Assembly (NCBI GenBank): GCA_021773395.1
Contig: JAJFKB010000003.1
Span: 236,071 to 300,070, forward strand
Direction of reading: 5' to 3'
DNA from: Gammaproteobacteria bacterium
GTDB lineage: Bacteria; Pseudomonadota; Gammaproteobacteria; Pseudomonadales; IMCC2047
Length of the DNA: 64,000 nucleotides
The position numbers and the translations under genes were made by a program. Shown here piece after piece: positions 55,384 to 63,875 of the stretch (positions within the stretch are counted from its first letter, which is position 1; every line of letters begins with the position of its first letter). The notes beneath the pieces are model-generated. The model saw only the letters and a program-made list of their open reading frames with translations, did no database searches and was not told the DNA's origin.

Positions 55384-55650
55384 GTTAACATTTGAATACC
55401 GCGCATGCGCGTTTGGCCACCAGTGTTTTTTTGCGGTATCAGTAATTCATTGAATAAGAAGGGATTTTTGGATTTTTTTCAGAGTCCTTTCCGAACAAAA
55501 ACGAGCTTGTTTCATATGTACTCGTTAGGCGGATTCCCGTACCTATCCACCGAACATCGCTAACACCTTGATTCTGCACCATATTAGAAAATATAGCTAG
55601 AGCAAAGCGAGCCATTGTGCAGGTGCAAAACGCGTATATTTCACTAATTA
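55384..55650. repeat. Dispersed ~270-bp repeat, copy B
   Basis: Aligned to copy A at 36550-36815 (see that entry). It lies 18 bp upstream of the 89-residue gene on the same strand. The minus strand reads MARFALAIFSNMVQNQGVSD and continues to a stop at about 55450 in one frame, while copy A is changed by indels. A GTTAGGC...GCTAAC pair is present in the middle. Its origin is unknown. Confidence 0.7.
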
Positions 55651-55990
55651 TTTTTCAGATACTGACTATTCGTACAGTATTAGTTTGTGAGGTAGGTTAT
55701 CTTTTTACCGTCAGCCAATGCGTTATTGCAACACCAAATGTGGGGTCAGATGAGCCTTTTCCGGGCAGATTAGAGTCGGCAGTGCCCTGTCAGCTTTTAA
55801 TCTGTTGGCCGTCGGCTACGTCCCGGGAAAAGATGATCTTCAGCGACACGCCAACAATAATAATGCGACACAAATCTGCTCCTCACTCCTTCAATTCAGG
55901 CGGATGAAGAAAAATAGTTGAATGTAACTTATTGCCGAGCAGTCTAGTCCTGTATTATCTATAGTCAGCCGCTTTTTAACAGGATTAATC
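55651..55990. other. Gene-free spacer with an IS-like motif
   Basis: No convincing frame is present. GGGGTCAGAT (55741-55750) resembles the TGGGGTCAGA ends of REP/RAYT-type repeats, and similar short motifs occur near 35874, 36852 and 47751. The last 60 bp lead into the CorC-family gene. Confidence 0.4.
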
Positions 55991-57346
55991 ATGGAAAACA
56001 CTACGCTCAGTCTGCTGGCAATCATTGCTTTGCTGGCTGCCAACGGTTTTTTTGTCGCCGCCGAATTTGCCCTCGTCAAGGCAAGAGGAACGCGGTTAGA
56101 GAGCTTGGCCAATGACGGCAGCTCAGCTGCAAAACTCACCGTGCGCATGCAGCAGAATATCGAATCCTACCTGGCTGCCTGCCAACTGGGTATTACCATG
56201 GCTTCGCTGGGGCTTGGCTGGGTCGGTGAGCCGGCGGTTGCTGCGCTGCTCGAGCCGTTATTTCTCAGCATGGGCCTACCCGAGACGCTGTTGCATACCA
56301 CCGCTTTCGTTATCGGTTTCCTGATTTTCTCGTCGCTGCACATCGTGGTCGGTGAACAGGTGCCCAAAACCTTTGCTATACGCCAGTCAGAGTCGGTGTC
56401 GCTGTGGGTCGCTTATCCACTGCAAATCACCTATCTCACGGTGTACCCACTGAACTGGTTGCTCAACGCCGCGACCGGCAGCATTCTTTCGTTGTTCAAC
56501 GTAGCAGAAGCAAGCCATGCAGACATCTACAGCCATGACGAGCTCAAAGGACTGGTGGCCACCTCGGTGGAACACGGTGAACTAGGCGCAGACAAGGCGG
56601 AAATGCTGAGAAACATGTTCGAGTTCGATCAGCGCCAGGTGAGTCGCGTGATGATCCCGCACACCGCGCTTAAATTGCTGGATATCAACGGTAACACCGA
56701 CGAAAACTTCGCGACCATCCGCGATAGCGGTCATTCCCGTTTTCCGCTGGTCGACGGTGAAGATAACGAAAAAATTCTTGGTATCGTACTGGCCAAGGAT
56801 CTCTACGCCGCCATGCTAAATGACGATAAGCAGCCGTGGTTAAATTTATCGCGATACTGTCGTGAACCTTTTATCGTTCCCGAGTCACAGAAGGTATCGA
56901 AACTGTTCGATGCGATGAGAGCCAAACGTGCGCACATGGCGATCGTTGCCGACGAATACGGCGATCTCGTCGGCATCATCACTTTGGAAGATCTGCTGGA
57001 GGAAATTGTGGGCGATATCGAGGATGAAACCGATGAAGCCTCAACAGCCTATGGCATCACTCCGCTGGAGGAGAATCGCTGGGAGGCAGATGGCCTGGCA
57101 TCGCTCTCCGATGCTGAGCGCAACATTGGGTTGGTGGTTCCGGATGGGCTGGATGCCAACACCCTCTCCGGTCTGTGCATGGCCTCAAAGGGCGAAATGC
57201 CCAAGCCTGGTGATGAAGTGATCGAATACGGTTATCGTTTTACCATACAGAGCGTGGAAAACCACCGTGTGGGTAGCCTGCTCATCGAAAAGCTGAGCAA
57301 GGAGGATGAAGAAAATGAGAATACCGATGACACTGCAGGTGATTGA
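55991..57346 (+). CDS. CNNM/CorC-family magnesium-cobalt efflux protein
   Basis: The 451-residue protein has an N-terminal CNNM membrane domain (residues about 1-180, beginning LLAIIALLAANGFFVAAEFALV), two CBS domains (about 205-330, with AIVADEYGDLVGIITLEDLLEEIVGDI) and a C-terminal CorC_HlyC transporter-associated domain (GYRFTIQSVENHRVGSLLIE). It likely helps export Mg2+ or Co2+; the older name is hemolysin family protein. The start is the ATG at 55991. The G+C-rich style differs from the A+T-rich left side, and it is the start of the right-hand, higher-GC stretch of the window. Confidence 0.93.
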   Translation: MENTTLSLLAIIALLAANGFFVAAEFALVKARGTRLESLANDGSSAAKLTVRMQQNIESYLAACQLGITMASLGLGWVGEPAVAALLEPLFLSMGLPETLLHTTAFVIGFLIFSSLHIVVGEQVPKTFAIRQSESVSLWVAYPLQITYLTVYPLNWLLNAATGSILSLFNVAEASHADIYSHDELKGLVATSVEHGELGADKAEMLRNMFEFDQRQVSRVMIPHTALKLLDINGNTDENFATIRDSGHSRFPLVDGEDNEKILGIVLAKDLYAAMLNDDKQPWLNLSRYCREPFIVPESQKVSKLFDAMRAKRAHMAIVADEYGDLVGIITLEDLLEEIVGDIEDETDEASTAYGITPLEENRWEADGLASLSDAERNIGLVVPDGLDANTLSGLCMASKGEMPKPGDEVIEYGYRFTIQSVENHRVGSLLIEKLSKEDEENENTDDTAGD

Positions 57347-57563
57347 TTTGCACAGCTGAAGCTTAAATTCTGGCTGGTAGAAGTTGATGCTTGCAGTTCT
57401 CGCAGTGCACTCGCAAAAACCGTGTTCCAGACGGTCGCAGGTAAAAAACTCTTCGAGTTCACGCTCGACGTAGCAGGGCGGCCACCGCCGCTATGCTTAA
57501 AGGAGGTCCTTAAATATCTGGTAAGCCCAGCTACTAATATCCGATTTGCATACCACCCGAATA

Positions 57564-57680
57564 GCGACGCATTACTGTCAGCCCAAAGATGATGACCGGT
57601 TCCGAAAGAGGATTGAAAAACAATACGGAATAGAATTTGCTCAGATGAAAAGCGGTAGACCAAGGAATAAGGAATCGTAG
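57564..57680 (+). pseudogene. Possible C-terminal remnant of a Y1-type (REP-associated) transposase
   Basis: One frame reads CQPKDDDRFRKRIEKQYGIE and ends in the basic tail KSGRPRNKES then a stop. RAYT-type transposases often end in a D-x-RF-x-x-x-IE...GRPR tail. The upstream part of the gap (57347-57560) does not continue this frame. The 57347-57972 gap therefore looks like a mosaic of remnants plus the inverted repeat at 57745-57782. Confidence 0.3.
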
Positions 57681-57744
57681 TACTATAAAATACCTCCGTC
57701 CGGAATGCCGTTGCTTTAAGCTAACTCAACTACAAATCGGGGTG

Positions 57745-57782
57745 CACCTGGGGGCATAAAAAAGGCCAGGATGAGGGGCTGT
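57745..57782. repeat. Left 38-bp inverted repeat bracketing the right-hand island
   Basis: This 38-bp stretch matches the reverse complement of 63751-63788 at 34 of 38 bases with no gap. The core is GGATGAGGGGCTGT. Outside it, TTAAGCT and ACTACAAAT also recur on both sides (57712-57736 versus about 63812-63838), with an indel between. The pair encloses about 6 kb. Confidence 0.75.
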
Positions 57783-57972
57783 ATCCTTAAGACAGTACCA
57801 TTCCCGCCGTTCCCGTTATCTATGCCATTCCTGGGAACGTTGCGCGAAGGCATCAAAAGGGGCTGTCTGCGCCCTTTGTTTCTGCGCTGCCAGACCCTAT
57901 AGTCTGAAGGCTCCAGCCGTCGTTAACCCTTGATTGCGGCACTAAAGATTCGAGCAATTCTACAGGATACCT

Positions 57973-60129
57973 ATGACTAAACGACTGATCCACACTTGCA
58001 GCCTGCTGCTACTCGGCTTCCTTGTTGTCTGTCAGTCCAGTGCGGCCACCCGGCCCGTAGAGGTGTCCGTTAATTTTGACTACCCGTTGCTACGTCAGCT
58101 GATGGTTCGGCAACTGTTCAACCAGGAAGGTGAGCGTGCCGAGTTGCTGCACGACCCCAGTGGCTGTAACCAAATTGTACTGACTAATCCGGCTATCGCG
58201 CCCCGGGGCGCCGAGTTCGAATTGACCGCACGCGTGGATGCGCGCCTGGGTATCGATCTGCTGGGTAGTTGCAAACAACTGCTGGCCTGGCAAGGCGGAG
58301 TCGGTTTTCTTGGACAGCCGCTGATCAGCCCCGACAGTCGTTCTGTGCGAGTGAAGCCTTCGTCCACCTGGCTGATCGGGACAAATGGCAACAAGATTGT
58401 CTCTGGCGCCTTGTGGGATGTAGCCCGAGGTAGCCTGAACAACTTTTTTGCCAACTTCACCCTGGAGCTGTCGCCCTATATCGACTCTCTGGGAGGTTTG
58501 CTGCCCGAGGTGCTACCCCATCAAACCACGCAGCAACTGCAGGCGATGATAAGCAGCCTGAAGCTGCATGACTTAAAGGTAAAACCGGCCAGCCTGGATG
58601 CAACCATCGGCTTTATGGTTGACGCGCTGGCAAAAACTGAGCAGGTGGAGACTATACTGACAGAGGAAGAGCTACAGGAGTGGGAAACTCGCTGGCAGTT
58701 GATGGATGCCCTGCTGGTGATGGCAGTTAAACACTATGCCGCTGCCACCAGTCTGCAGGAGGTCCGCAACACTCTACTCGATATGTTGATTGATAGCCGT
58801 TATCGCCTGCGTGATGCATTAACTGCAACCCCGGAACGCGCTAATGTAGAGCTGAGGACATGGTTTCTGCAGAGCTGGAAGCAACTGCGTCCACTGGTTC
58901 GCAATATCGCCCTGGAACAACCGGGACGAGAGCATCTGCTCTGGTTGAGCCTGTTAACGGCAACCGATACACTGGATGCGCTGGATCAGTTGGGTCCAGG
59001 TATCGGTCTTGATATCTCCGCTGACGGCCTGAGGCGTATGGCGCGCATGCTAAACGCCGGCCAGGCCGATCAACCCCTTCGCTATCATGAGGCGGTCGAT
59101 CCACAATTGCAGCAGTTGCTACGACAACAGGTTCAGCCCGATGCGCAGCGGCCGTCTGCTCTGCGATTCAATTTTTCACTGTTCCCCCTTGCATACGCCG
59201 CCTCACCAGCTCAGCGCCTCAACAACTGGGCGCCGGACATCTCTGAGCTGGATCAGTACCTGCCCACGGTGTCTGCCCTGCTGATGGCGAGTGTGGACAG
59301 GGTTTTGCAGCAGCACAGCCTGGAGCCAGAGCACAAACGGCTATTTAAAAAAATGGTGCTGACTACCGCCTGGCAGGAAAGCTGCTGGCGTCAGTATGTG
59401 GTGATCAACAAGCGCCTGGAGCCGCTACGATCGAGTAGCGGCGATGTGGGGCTGATGCAGGTTAATGAGCGGGTATGGCGAGGTTTTTATGACATCCAGA
59501 AGCTGCGTTGGGATATCGCCTACAACAGCGATACCGGCACTGAGATACTGCTGGGTTATCTGAATAAATATGCCCTCAAAAAGGGTGAACAACAGCATCC
59601 TGGCGGGCTGACTAATTTGGCCAGGGCAAGCTATTCCGCCTATAACGGTGGGCCCAGCCAGCTCTCCCGCTACCGTCGATCGAACGTGGCTGCCGCCCAC
59701 CGTAAAATCGATGAGGCGTTCTGGGACAAGTATCGCCAGGTAGATGCCGGGCATGAATTGCGTGTAGCTCTCTGTCTGGGAGGCAGCACCGAGAAAACCG
59801 TGGTAAAAACGGCAATGCGGCCCATATCGACCCAGACCGCACTCGAAGATCCCGGCAGCCGCTGGATAATGGCACAGCGAGAGCGACACTACACCCTGCA
59901 ACTGGGCGCGTTCAGCAGCCGCAATGCCGCCATCCAGTTTATTACCCAGCAATCCTTGCCCGCACCGACTTATAGCTACCCGGTGCGCAAGGAAAACAGC
60001 ACACAATACCTGGTACTGCACGGCGCTTATGCTGAACGCGCGCAGGCTGAATCAAGGCAACGCCAGCTTGCGCACCTCAAACCCTGGCTGAGAGCATTTG
60101 CTGATTTGCGCGCAGTTGCGACGCCGTAA
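57973..60129 (+). CDS. Exported lytic transglycosylase with SPOR domain
   Basis: The 718-residue product has a signal peptide ending near SAAT (about residue 25), a large N-terminal region of no known family (about 26-460), an SLT lytic-transglycosylase domain with the catalytic Glu469 in TAWQESCW and SSSGDVGLMQVNERVWRGFY, and a C-terminal SPOR peptidoglycan-binding domain (HYTLQLGAFSSRNAAI to the end). It would act on septal or denuded murein in the periplasm. It is inside the bracketed, higher-GC island and precedes a convergent PEP-CTERM gene. Confidence 0.88.
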   Translation: MTKRLIHTCSLLLLGFLVVCQSSAATRPVEVSVNFDYPLLRQLMVRQLFNQEGERAELLHDPSGCNQIVLTNPAIAPRGAEFELTARVDARLGIDLLGSCKQLLAWQGGVGFLGQPLISPDSRSVRVKPSSTWLIGTNGNKIVSGALWDVARGSLNNFFANFTLELSPYIDSLGGLLPEVLPHQTTQQLQAMISSLKLHDLKVKPASLDATIGFMVDALAKTEQVETILTEEELQEWETRWQLMDALLVMAVKHYAAATSLQEVRNTLLDMLIDSRYRLRDALTATPERANVELRTWFLQSWKQLRPLVRNIALEQPGREHLLWLSLLTATDTLDALDQLGPGIGLDISADGLRRMARMLNAGQADQPLRYHEAVDPQLQQLLRQQVQPDAQRPSALRFNFSLFPLAYAASPAQRLNNWAPDISELDQYLPTVSALLMASVDRVLQQHSLEPEHKRLFKKMVLTTAWQESCWRQYVVINKRLEPLRSSSGDVGLMQVNERVWRGFYDIQKLRWDIAYNSDTGTEILLGYLNKYALKKGEQQHPGGLTNLARASYSAYNGGPSQLSRYRRSNVAAAHRKIDEAFWDKYRQVDAGHELRVALCLGGSTEKTVVKTAMRPISTQTALEDPGSRWIMAQRERHYTLQLGAFSSRNAAIQFITQQSLPAPTYSYPVRKENSTQYLVLHGAYAERAQAESRQRQLAHLKPWLRAFADLRAVATP

Positions 60130-60131
60130 GC

Positions 60132-60164
60132 GCAAAAACGTCCAGTTACAGCTATCTGGACGTT
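60132..60164 (-). terminator. Minus-strand terminator of the PEP-CTERM gene
   Basis: Read on the minus strand, AACGTCCAG and CTGGACGTT form a 9-bp stem around a 10-nt loop and are followed by TTTTTG. It also closes the plus-strand transglycosylase gene, whose stop is at 60129. Confidence 0.65.
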
Positions 60165-60276
60165 CCTGCAAATCAATGGAGACTGACCCTTTCGATCGTT
60201 GATCAAAGCCGCCGACATACGGGACAGTTTTCAACATATAAAACGGCAGATAAATGCCCGCGGCCCCGGAAATACT

Positions 60277-60606
60277 TTAAACTAACTTCTTGCGCCGGAC
60301 GACAACCAGGCCTAACCAACCTATTACCAGTAAGCCCAGGCTAGCCGGTTCAGGCACTGAAGCAATTTCAAACTCGTTCGCAAATCCGACGATATCGAAA
60401 GAGGGATTGATGTTGATTCCTGAAAACGATCCACCGTTGCCCCCCGGTGGCGAATTGATGAAGTCGTCAAAAGTGGCAAAGCTGGCTGCGAAAACCTCAC
60501 TGCCAGCACCCTCGTCGGTGTTGGATTCTACAAGTAGCCGCATGGGTCCAGCAATAACGATCTGGGGAAGTAAGATTGTGAGGGCCAATAACAGTATGCG
60601 TTTCAT
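60277..60606 (-). CDS. Short PEP-CTERM sorted protein
   Basis: The 109-residue protein begins KRILLLALTILLPQIVIA, a signal peptide, and ends with the PEP-CTERM sorting signal VPEPASLGLLVIGWLGLVVVRRKK (residues about 83-107). The mature part is only about 60 residues and contains small residues and glycine-rich runs (SPPGGNGGSFSG). Exosortase (EpsH/XrtA) recognises such signals in bacteria that make exopolysaccharide. No exosortase is in the window. The mature core may be truncated, since most PEP-CTERM proteins are longer. Confidence 0.8.
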   Translation of the reverse strand: MKRILLLALTILLPQIVIAGPMRLLVESNTDEGAGSEVFAASFATFDDFINSPPGGNGGSFSGININPSFDIVGFANEFEIASVPEPASLGLLVIGWLGLVVVRRKKLV

Positions 60607-61141
60607 AGGAGTCCTATTTTGGTTGATTGATCACTAAATAAGAACGCAATTGGCGTGCCAACCAACAAGATGCCCTAAATGTCTAGCTTTGAATTTCTGG
60701 GAACACGCTCAATGGAGCGGAGTGTAAATAATACTGACACTTCTCTCAGGTTCAACCTAAGCCTAAGCCTTATATAAAAACCTGAGCAAAAGCGGACGTA
60801 TTTTTTTATCCTGATCAACATCGATTGGTGCCCATATTCTTTGAGAAAATAAATGCGTCCCTTTTTTTCGTTACCTCCGGAACCCTGGTTAAGATTTAAG
60901 ACACATAAAACATCAACGCCTGATGCGAGCCTTGCCACGCAATCGTCTCCGGGAAATCATTCAACGTTCCGATCATGCCAGTAGTTGGGTGCGTCCAGTT
61001 AGTCATGGACTTTATCCAGTATAGTTCTTATTATTTCTGGTTTGAAGCGCAAGAAATGTCGGGTTGAGTGGCAACATTGACCTGCCGCTCATCTGACAGG
61101 GAAAATATGAGTGACCATTAAAAATATACTCGCGACTATCA
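60607..61141. other. Gene-free stretch upstream of the PEP-CTERM and DUF2868 genes
   Basis: Both short frames seen here on the minus strand lack family character and ribosome sites. The plus strand closes with a TGA at 61112-61114, which limits the DUF2868 reading frame. I see no repeat or RNA structure I can name. Confidence 0.4.
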
Positions 61142-62302
61142 TTGCGCCGGATCAACCTGGGAAAATGTACCTGGCGGGTCAGCGTGCCCCATAGCAAACC
61201 CTCGTCAGCTGATTCACCAAGGATACTCTGGTTAATTGTCGCCGTTGGCACCGCTCTCGGATTGATTCTAAGCTGGGGCGTGTTAAGTGGCGATCAGCAT
61301 GGCAGAGTTAATTTGCTGTATTTACTGTTCCTTTATGTGTTGTTGCCCATTGCAAGCCTGCTCATCTCCCTGGTTTCACTGTTGGGTAGCAAAGGTATCA
61401 ATTTGGCTCGTCTGGTGATTGCGCTGCCGTTTTGGTCTGCACAACAACAATCATTGTTCAGAAAAACCCGCCAGCTCAACCTGCACAAGCATTGGCTTTT
61501 GCTGCAGAGCCAGGCGGCGGCTTTGGCATTTTCATGCACCAGCCTGCTGGTATTTTTCATGCTGTTGCTGGCAACGGATATCAACTTTGTCTGGCGCAGC
61601 ACCCTGCTTGATGCAACCGATCTATTACCTTTTTTGAATATTATCGCGTTGCCCTGGGGGTTCTGGGACAGCGCACAGCCTTCCTTGGTGTTGTTACAGG
61701 CAACGCAGGATTCCCGTCTGCTGATAACCGGAACCGATGCCAACCTGTACGCTGGCTGGTGGCAATTTATTCTAGCCACTCAGCTATTTTACAGTTTGTT
61801 ACCCCGAGCCTTGGTGCTGGTCGCCGCACGCCTGAGCTTCATTCACCAGGCCCGGCAAGATCTGGAGTCGAGACTACAACAGGAAATCAGTCGTCACCCC
61901 CTCAGCCACAGCAAGAGCTATGTACTGGCCCCAGTGGTAACTGAACTCCCGTCGGCTATTACCATCACTAATTGGGCCGGAGTGGAGTTAAGTCTGCTGC
62001 AGTCATTAAATGAGCTGGATTTACGGACGGACAATCTGCTGATCGCCGGGCCGCTGGCAACACAAGAGCAACAAGCTAGTGCCGAATCATGGCACGACGA
62101 GCAACTTGTACTGGTCAAAGCCTGGGAACCTCCATTGGGAGAACTATTTGATTTTTTACAGCACGGCCGCGGTTATCTGCTGCCTCTGGATTGGGATGAA
62201 ACGGGATTAAAACCGCCGCGCCACAGTCATCTACAAGAGTGGCAGCGGTTCATCAGTCAACTACCTCAATGGCGGATATTTTTACCGCAACAGCTGGGAT
62301 AA
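61142..62302 (+). CDS. DUF2868 membrane protein
   Basis: The frame is open from 61115 and the first start codon is TTG at 61142 (386 residues); GTG at 61184 is another option. Neither has a good ribosome site. The sequence matches DUF2868: a membrane core (LIVAVGTALGLILSW, LLYLLFLYVLLPIASLLISLVSLLG), then LPFLNIIALPWGFWDSAQPSLVLLQATQDSRL and a soluble C-terminal half. Family members usually have a longer N-terminal region, so this copy may be shortened. It overlaps the DUF3482 GTPase gene, its usual partner. Confidence 0.75.
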   Translation: MRRINLGKCTWRVSVPHSKPSSADSPRILWLIVAVGTALGLILSWGVLSGDQHGRVNLLYLLFLYVLLPIASLLISLVSLLGSKGINLARLVIALPFWSAQQQSLFRKTRQLNLHKHWLLLQSQAAALAFSCTSLLVFFMLLLATDINFVWRSTLLDATDLLPFLNIIALPWGFWDSAQPSLVLLQATQDSRLLITGTDANLYAGWWQFILATQLFYSLLPRALVLVAARLSFIHQARQDLESRLQQEISRHPLSHSKSYVLAPVVTELPSAITITNWAGVELSLLQSLNELDLRTDNLLIAGPLATQEQQASAESWHDEQLVLVKAWEPPLGELFDFLQHGRGYLLPLDWDETGLKPPRHSHLQEWQRFISQLPQWRIFLPQQLG

Positions 62303-63660
62303 CCTTGGAAAAAGTAATTTTTGCAGTGGTGGGACACCCCAACAAGGGCAAGTCATCAATTGTTTCCACTCTGTCACAAGATGACTCAATCAATATTTCA
62401 GGTTACAGCGGCACCACCACAAAGGCGACCTGTTATCAGGTGAAAACCGCTCGATCTGGCTATGAACTGGTTGATACCCCGGGCTTTCAGCGACCAACCA
62501 AAGTCATCGCCTGGCTCAATCAACATGCGCCGACGGCCAACCTTCGCGCCCAGGCGGTTAGCGATTTTGTGGCAGATCCGCAGTGTCAGCAACAATTCCC
62601 CGATGAAGTTGAATTGCTCACCCCGTTGATTAAGGGTGCGGCAATTCTTTATGTGGTGGATGGTTCCCGGCCCTATGGTGCAGAGTATGAAGCAGAAATG
62701 GAAATACTACGTTGGACGGGTCGGCCCAGTATGGCGTTGATTAATCCAATCGAGAGTGAGCAGTATGTCGCTGAATGGGAGCGAGCGCTGACCCAGTATT
62801 TTAAAATCGTTAGGGTGTTCAACCCAATGACTGCTGACTTTACCCGGCAGATAGAATTATTGCAGGCATTCGCTCACCTTAACCCCAACTGGGCCAGCAC
62901 CCTAAATACCATCACTGAGGACTTGCAACAACAACGCATCACACAAAAAACCAATAGCGCAATGATTCTGTCGCGGCTGGTAGAGGATCTGTGCTTTCAC
63001 CGGGACAGCCAGAAAGTACTTAACCAACAACAGGCCAAAATAATTCAGCCAGCCCTCGAAAAAAAATATAAAAGCTGGATGCTGGCAAGGGAAAATCAGG
63101 CAATATGCGAACTGTTTGCCAACTACCAGCATTTTCAGATCGAGATCGACCTCGGGCAGCTCGACCTCCCTCCGGACCTGTTTGATCTTGATAAGTGGTA
63201 CGCCTGGGGGCTAACCAAACAACAACTGGTTTCGGCTGCCGCTCTCGCCGGTGCCGCTGCCGGCGTTACCCTGGATATCGCGCTGGCGGGCCACAGCTTG
63301 ATGCTCGGCGCGATAGGCGGTGGCCTGGCGGGGTTTGGTAGCGCTTGGTTTGGTGCCGATCGGCTAGCCCAACTCAAACTACATGGCCTGCCGTTCGGCG
63401 GTTACGAAGCCTGCTTTGGACCGATAAAAAACCGTAACTTCCCCTATGTAGTGATCGGTCGTTTTATTTACCTGTCGCGTCAAATCAGTGAACGAAACCA
63501 CGCCAATCGAAATCAGTTGAGCTTCGCTGCAACGGATTTTCAACAAAATGTAACGTTACTGGAAAAGTCGACCCAAAAAGCACTGCACCAAGCCTGCGAT
63601 AAACTCATCAAGCAGCAGACCGTGGACAATTTGCAGACAATATTGCTGCCGTTACTTTGA
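62269..63660 (+). CDS. DUF3482 family GTPase
   Basis: The frame opens earlier, but I start at the ATG at 62269 (463 residues); a TTG at 62305, right after the DUF2868 stop, is also plausible. The protein has the P-loop GHPNKGKSS, a switch-type GTTTKAT, the G3 motif VDTPGF and a later hydrophobic Ala/Gly-rich segment (LVSAAALAGAAAGVTLDIALAG) with membrane-insertion character. DUF3482 GTPases are paired with DUF2868 proteins, suggesting a membrane-linked GTPase module of unknown purpose. Overlap with DUF2868 implies coupled translation. Confidence 0.82.
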   Translation: MADIFTATAGITLEKVIFAVVGHPNKGKSSIVSTLSQDDSINISGYSGTTTKATCYQVKTARSGYELVDTPGFQRPTKVIAWLNQHAPTANLRAQAVSDFVADPQCQQQFPDEVELLTPLIKGAAILYVVDGSRPYGAEYEAEMEILRWTGRPSMALINPIESEQYVAEWERALTQYFKIVRVFNPMTADFTRQIELLQAFAHLNPNWASTLNTITEDLQQQRITQKTNSAMILSRLVEDLCFHRDSQKVLNQQQAKIIQPALEKKYKSWMLARENQAICELFANYQHFQIEIDLGQLDLPPDLFDLDKWYAWGLTKQQLVSAAALAGAAAGVTLDIALAGHSLMLGAIGGGLAGFGSAWFGADRLAQLKLHGLPFGGYEACFGPIKNRNFPYVVIGRFIYLSRQISERNHANRNQLSFAATDFQQNVTLLEKSTQKALHQACDKLIKQQTVDNLQTILLPLL

Positions 63661-63750
63661 GCAATTGTCAAAAGGGGACTCATCGACTGGCGCTGCCTAA
63701 CAAATAAGGGTTGGAGTGAGGGTGGAAATGGCCCTGTGCATAGTCTTTAA

Positions 63751-63788
63751 ACAGCCCCTCATCCTAGCCGTTTTTATGCGCCCAAGTG
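63751..63788. repeat. Right 38-bp inverted repeat bracketing the right-hand island
   Basis: The reverse complement of 57745-57782 at 34 of 38 positions. It lies 90 bp after the DUF3482 stop and about 50 bp before the IS3-like end. A GCCTAACAAATAAGG stretch at about 63696 is not repeated at the left end. Confidence 0.75.
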
Positions 63789-63875
63789 TTATCCCGTGGA
63801 AAAGGGAATTTGTAGTCGAATAGCTTAAGGTAGTGCGGTAATCCCCCCATTAATAACCACAGTTAAAAGTAGAGG

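Noticed and set aside
57232-57663. 143-residue minus-strand frame across the CorC-family gene end
   Set aside because: It overlaps the real gene and has no family features; it is a composition artefact. The plus-strand C-terminal remnant is likelier.
63690-63715. attC start-like GCCTAACAAATAAGG near the right end
   Set aside because: A single RYYYAAC-type box without a matching GTTRRRY partner is not enough.
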